Below, one piece after another: positions 9,737-12,387 of a DNA stretch of 12,387 bases. Location: positions 1-12,387 of the forward strand of contig QNBY01000014.1 in the NCBI GenBank assembly GCA_003644275.1, written 5' to 3'. A program made the translations under genes and the position numbers. This DNA comes from Planctomycetota bacterium. GTDB lineage: Bacteria > Planctomycetota > B143-G9. The notes under the pieces are model-generated. The model saw nothing but the letters and a program-made list of their open reading frames with translations. It was not told where the DNA came from and searched no databases. Numbering within the stretch: position 1 is the stretch's first letter; each line of letters opens with the position of its first letter.

Positions 9737-10939
9737 TTACTCGAGGATCTTGGTCACGACGCCGGAGCCGACGGTCCTGCCGCCCTCGCGCACCGCGAAA
9801 CGGAGCTGCTCCTCCATCGCGATGGGGGCGATGAGCTCGACGGTCATGGTGATGTGGTCGCCGGGCATGACCATCTGCACGCCTTCCGGAAGCATGATCT
9901 TGCCGGTGACGTCCGTCGTCCGGAAGTAGAACTGCGGCCTGTATCCGCTGAAGAACGGGGTGTGGCGGCCGCCTTCCTCCTTCTTGAGGACGTAGATCTG
10001 CGCCTCGAACTTCGTGTGCGGAGTGATGCTGCCGGGCTTCGCCACCACCTGGCCGCGCTTCACCTCCCGCTTGTCCACGCCGCGGAGAAGAATGCCCACG
10101 TTGTCGCCCGCGATGCCCTCGTCGAGCGTCTTGTTGAACATCTCCACGCCGATGCACACCGTCTGGCGCGGCTCCTTCGACAGGCCCACGATCTCGACGG
10201 GCTCGCCGACCTTGATGACGCCGCGTTCCACACGGCCGGTGACCACCGTGCCGCGCCCCTTGATGGAGAAGATGTCCTCGATGGGCATGAGGAACGGCTT
10301 GTCGCGGTCGCGCTCGGGGGTGGGGATGTACTCGTCCACCGCCTTCATCAGCTCGCGGATGGGCTGGTACTCGGGCGCCTCGATGTCCTGGCTGTCGGAC
10401 TCGAGGGCCTTCAGCGCCGAGCCGCGGATGACCGGCACTTCGTCGCCGGGGAAGTCGTACTTGTCCAGAAGCTCCCGGACCTCCATTTCCACGAGCTCCA
10501 GCAGCTCCTCGTCGTCCATCATGTCCACCTTGTTGATGAACACGACGATCGCAGGCACGTTCACCTGGCGGGCGAGCAGGATGTGCTCGCGCGTCTGCAT
10601 CTGGGGGCCGTCGGGCGCGGAGACGACGAGGATCGCTCCGTCCATCTGGGCGGCGCCGGTGATCATGTTCTTGATGTAGTCGGCGTGGCCGGGACAATCG
10701 ACGTGAGCGTAGTGCCTGTTCTCGGTCTCGTACTCCACGTGCGAGACGTTGATGGTGATGCCGCGCTCACGCTCCTCGGGAGCGTTGTCGATGGTGTCGA
10801 ACGACCTGAACCTCGCCTTGCCCGCTAGGGCGAGAACCTTGGTGATCGCCGCGGTCAGCGTCGTCTTGCCGTGGTCGATGTGACCGATCGTGCCGACGTT
10901 CACGTGCGGCTTGTCCCGCTTGAATACGTCCTTTGCCAT
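9737..10939 (-). CDS. tuf: Elongation factor Tu
   Basis: GTPase that delivers aminoacyl-tRNA to the ribosomal A site. 400 residues. The GTP-binding motifs are complete: P-loop GHIDHGKT (19-26), switch I RGITI with Thr62, DCPGH with Asp81 and catalytic His85, NKVD (136-139) and SAL (174-176). Beta-barrel domains 2 and 3 follow, with [14 protein letters not shown] and [18 protein letters not shown], and the usual C-terminus [20 protein letters not shown]. The ATG at 10939 has AAGGAG six bases upstream. Residues 112-116 read PQMQT where most EF-Tu proteins have PMPQT. It lies 41 bp after tRNA-Thr(GGT), so it is co-transcribed with the tRNA cluster, and ends in TAA. Confidence 0.99.
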   Translation of the reverse strand: MAKDVFKRDKPHVNVGTIGHIDHGKTTLTAAITKVLALAGKARFRSFDTIDNAPEERERGITINVSHVEYETENRHYAHVDCPGHADYIKNMITGAAQMDGAILVVSAPDGPQMQTREHILLARQVNVPAIVVFINKVDMMDDEELLELVEMEVRELLDKYDFPGDEVPVIRGSALKALESDSQDIEAPEYQPIRELMKAVDEYIPTPERDRDKPFLMPIEDIFSIKGRGTVVTGRVERGVIKVGEPVEIVGLSKEPRQTVCIGVEMFNKTLDEGIAGDNVGILLRGVDKREVKRGQVVAKPGSITPHTKFEAQIYVLKKEEGGRHTPFFSGYRPQFYFRTTDVTGKIMLPEGVQMVMPGDHITMTVELIAPIAMEEQLRFAVREGGRTVGSGVVTKILE

Positions 10940-10956
10940 GGGCTTCTCCTTCTTAT

Positions 10957-10970
10957 CTTTCTCTCGAAAG
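10957..10970 (-). other. Tetraloop hairpin in tuf leader
   Basis: The transcript reads CTTTC-GAGA-GAAAG, a 5-bp stem with a GNRA-type loop, between tRNA-Thr(GGT) and the tuf ribosome binding site. It could be left at the 5' end of tuf mRNA after tRNA processing. The stem is AU-rich and function is unknown. Confidence 0.35.
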
Positions 10971-10980
10971 GCTCTTGTCG

Positions 10981-11056
10981 TGGAGCTGGTGACGGGAATT
11001 GAACCCGTGACCTCATCCTTACCAAGGATGTGCTCTACCTACTGAGCTACACCAGC
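10981..11056 (-). tRNA. tRNA-Thr (anticodon GGT)
   Basis: A 76-base cloverleaf with encoded CCA. Acceptor GCTGGTG/CACCAGC, anticodon arm CATCC-TTGGTAA-GGATG, and T arm ACGGG-TTCAATT-CCCGT. It is the last of four tRNAs before tuf, equivalent in position to E. coli thrT. Confidence 0.98.
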
Positions 11057-11064
11057 GAAAAAAC

Positions 11065-11138
<74 letters not shown>

Positions 11139-11148
11139 AACAAAAAGG

Positions 11149-11234
11149 TGGTGGAGATGGCAGGATTCGAACCTGCGAAGCGATACCGCAGCAGATTTAC
11201 AGTCTGCCCCCTTTGACCACTTGGGTACATCTCC
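11149..11234 (-). tRNA. tRNA-Tyr (anticodon GTA)
   Basis: An 86-base class II tRNA with a long variable arm (TGCGGTATCGCTTCGC region) and encoded CCA. Acceptor GGAGATG/CATCTCC, anticodon arm GCAGA-CTGTAAA-TCTGC, and T arm with GGTTCGAATCC. The downstream spacer is 10 bases with five Ts. It occupies the position of E. coli tyrU. Confidence 0.98.
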
Positions 11235-11258
11235 ACCCTGGCAGTGCTGTCTACTTTT

Positions 11259-11334
11259 TGGAGCCACCTTTCGGACTCGAACCGAAAACCTGCGGTTTAC
11301 AAAACCGCCGCTCTGCCGATTGAGCTAAGGTGGC
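11259..11334 (-). tRNA. tRNA-Thr (anticodon TGT)
   Basis: A 76-base cloverleaf with encoded CCA. Acceptor GCCACCT/AGGTGGC, anticodon arm GCGGT-TTTGTAA-ACCGC, and T arm TTCGG-TTCGAGT-CCGAA. It is the first gene of the cluster, starting about 12 bases after the predicted transcription start. It occupies the position of E. coli thrU. Confidence 0.98.
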
Positions 11335-11345
11335 GCGAAACGCGA

Positions 11346-11379
11346 TGCGGTATTTTAGACGCCTCTTGACTCCAGTCAA
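11346..11379 (-). promoter_or_regulatory. Sigma70-type promoter of the tRNA-tuf operon
   Basis: The minus strand carries TTGACT (11379-11374), a 16-base spacer, then TAAAAT (11357-11352), each one base from consensus. The predicted start is the A near 11346. The stretch between the -10 box and the start is GC-rich (ACCGC), as in stringently controlled stable-RNA promoters. It overlaps the 7-bp inverted repeat at 11365-11380. It lies in the 52-bp gap between the RdgC-like stop and the first tRNA. Confidence 0.8.
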
Positions 11380-11388
11380 GCATTTTTT
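11365..11388 (+). terminator. Inverted repeat over the -35 box, terminator-like on the plus strand
   Basis: CTTGACT-CC-AGTCAAG is a perfect 7-bp inverted repeat (11365-11380). Read on the plus strand it is followed by CATTTTTT, giving a short intrinsic-terminator shape (CTTGAC-TCCA-GTCAAG plus six Ts) against transcription coming from the left. On the minus strand one arm contains the -35 TTGACT. Whether it acts as a terminator, an operator, or neither is open; the stem is short. Confidence 0.4.
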
Positions 11389-12387
11389 AGCGCGCCCGCT
11401 CGTTCTTCCTCTCCACCCACTCGCAGACCCGCACCCTTTCGCCCTCCCATTCTTCCTCGGACAACCGAACGTCCAGAAAGTTCCAGAACAGCCCGTCCAC
11501 GTAGGAAGACAGCCTCAAGAGCGAGTCCGCGCGCTCCCTCATCCGTCCCGCGGGACGCCTTTCCTCCCCCCGCGGGAGCTTCGCCGACGAGACGCCCAGG
11601 CCGTCCGCGTCCAGCACGAACGCCCACTCCTCCTCGCCGTCCGAGAGCGTGAGGCGAACCTTCTCCAGCATACGCCCGGACGCCAGCGCCGTGGCCGCCT
11701 CCGCCGACAGCGTGGGCGTGCCGTTCCTCAGTATGCTCCTCTGACCCTCCGAGCCGCTGGAGAAGACCAGGTAGTCCTCCACCGCGAGCCCCACCGCCGT
11801 CCCGTCGGGAAGCACGAACTCGCCCCCGCCCTCCTCCGCCGCGAACCAGAGCCAGGTGAGGAACTCGCGGCCCACGAACTCGTCCGCGAGCGGCAGCGGA
11901 GCGCCCGGCTCGGGGGCCTTGGCGTCGCGCGAGTGGAAGGCGGCGGGAAGCAGATCCGAAAAGAGGTAGAGCTTCTCCTCGTCTCCCCTTCGCGCCACCG
12001 TCTCCCGCACGTCCGCCCTCGACAGAGAGAAGCCGAACGTCTCCGTGAAGAGCGCGAGCATGGCGTCCGTGGCGGAATTGGAGCGGGAGGCGAAGAGCGC
12101 CGTCCCCTTCTTGAGGTTCCAGGCGAAGTCCACGCCGTTCACCCTGGGAAGCGTCTTCTTCAGCAAATCCGCGCGTATGGCGTCCTTCAGGTCCGCCCGC
12201 GCCCCCCTCGAAAGGGGCTTTCCGGCGTGCGCCGCGGCGTCCAGCTCTATCTGCAGGTAGGCGTTCACCAGCGACTCCGGAACCGTCCTCCGGTCCGTGC
12301 GCATCACGAGGAAGAGCCAGTCGCCGTGAAGCACCTTCTCGAGGGTGAAATCGGTGTCGAGCAGGTGGGAGGGCGCCGCCCAGCCCA
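11387..12387 (-). CDS. RdgC-like recombination-associated protein, 5'-truncated by window edge
   Basis: 332 C-terminal residues are visible and the start lies beyond the right edge; the frame stays open to base 12385. The N-terminal visible part matches the RdgC layout: GW-aaP near the start, LFLVMRTDRRTVPESLVNAYL, an LSR-x-x-RADLKDAI-x-x-LLKKTLPR block, then a strand-rich WNLKKGTALFASRSNSATDAMLALFTETFG. In E. coli RdgC the corresponding parts are GWVPP, KILPSPVIKQAL, KDSLKDEVLHSLLPRAF and AKKAEDTLALLRKSLG. RdgC is a ring-shaped DNA-binding protein that modulates RecA. The C-terminal half (FVGREFLTWLWFAAEEGG, ending in DGLFWNFLDVRL) is unlike E. coli RdgC but fits longer RdgC-like proteins I recall from other phyla. 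Family level is fairly likely, exact function unproven. It ends in TAA. Confidence 0.6.
   Translation of the reverse strand, partial: GWAAPSHLLDTDFTLEKVLHGDWLFLVMRTDRRTVPESLVNAYLQIELDAAAHAGKPLSRGARADLKDAIRADLLKKTLPRVNGVDFAWNLKKGTALFASRSNSATDAMLALFTETFGFSLSRADVRETVARRGDEEKLYLFSDLLPAAFHSRDAKAPEPGAPLPLADEFVGREFLTWLWFAAEEGGGEFVLPDGTAVGLAVEDYLVFSSGSEGQRSILRNGTPTLSAEAATALASGRMLEKVRLTLSDGEEEWAFVLDADGLGVSSAKLPRGEERRPAGRMRERADSLLRLSSYVDGLFWNFLDVRLSEEEWEGERVRVCEWVERKNERAR

Noticed and set aside
8842..9834. Plus-strand 330-residue frame across nusG, secE and tRNA-Trp
   Set aside because: It is antisense to real genes and includes the typical tRNA-antisense peptide WRESNPQPPVLETGALPIEL.

Overview
This 12.4-kb window is one continuous block of housekeeping genes, all on the minus strand. 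It is the classic bacterial tRNA-tuf / secE-nusG / ribosomal stalk / RNA polymerase cluster. In transcription order, from high to low coordinates: the 3' part of an RdgC-like gene, a sigma70-type promoter, tRNA-Thr(TGT), tRNA-Tyr(GTA), tRNA-Gly(TCC), tRNA-Thr(GGT), tuf, rpmG, tRNA-Trp(CCA), secE, nusG, rplK, rplA, rplJ, rplL, rpoB and the first 786 codons of rpoC, which runs off the left edge. Gaps between genes are short (1 to about 200 bp) and no gene-free stretch exceeds 300 bp. I see no mobile element, CRISPR array or sign of recent transfer.

The DNA is GC-rich. RpoB, RpoC and SecE most resemble, from memory, the Planctomycetes/PVC group or neighbouring candidate phyla: RpoB has a TYG-P-L / GGGEFIINGAER / SPGVDF pattern, and SecE has three membrane spans and an IATE-EMRKV-WPS motif. 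This is a recollection-based guess and not a phylogeny. The tRNA order Thr-Tyr-Gly-Thr-tuf is the same as thrU-tyrU-glyT-thrT-tufB of Escherichia coli, so the arrangement is probably ancestral. All five tRNAs encode their 3' CCA.

The genes form one gene-expression unit. EF-Tu and the tRNAs supply translation, L33 belongs to the large subunit, SecE to the translocon, and NusG to transcription elongation and coupling. L11, L1, L10 and L7/L12 build the stalk regions, and beta and beta' form the RNA polymerase core. Strong hairpins lie in the tuf-rpmG gap and just after rplL. The second is where other bacteria attenuate or process the message to lower rpoBC relative to the ribosomal proteins.

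The most striking observation is an in-frame amber codon (TAG, bases 5804-5806, codon 92) inside rpoB. It falls in a conserved beta strand of the protrusion domain, with perfectly collinear RpoB sequence on both sides. TAG is a normal stop in this window: it ends rpmG, nusG, rplA, rplJ and rpoB itself. Wholesale reassignment is therefore unlikely, which leaves a base-call error, a real mutation with suppression or readthrough, or restart at the GTG that immediately follows.
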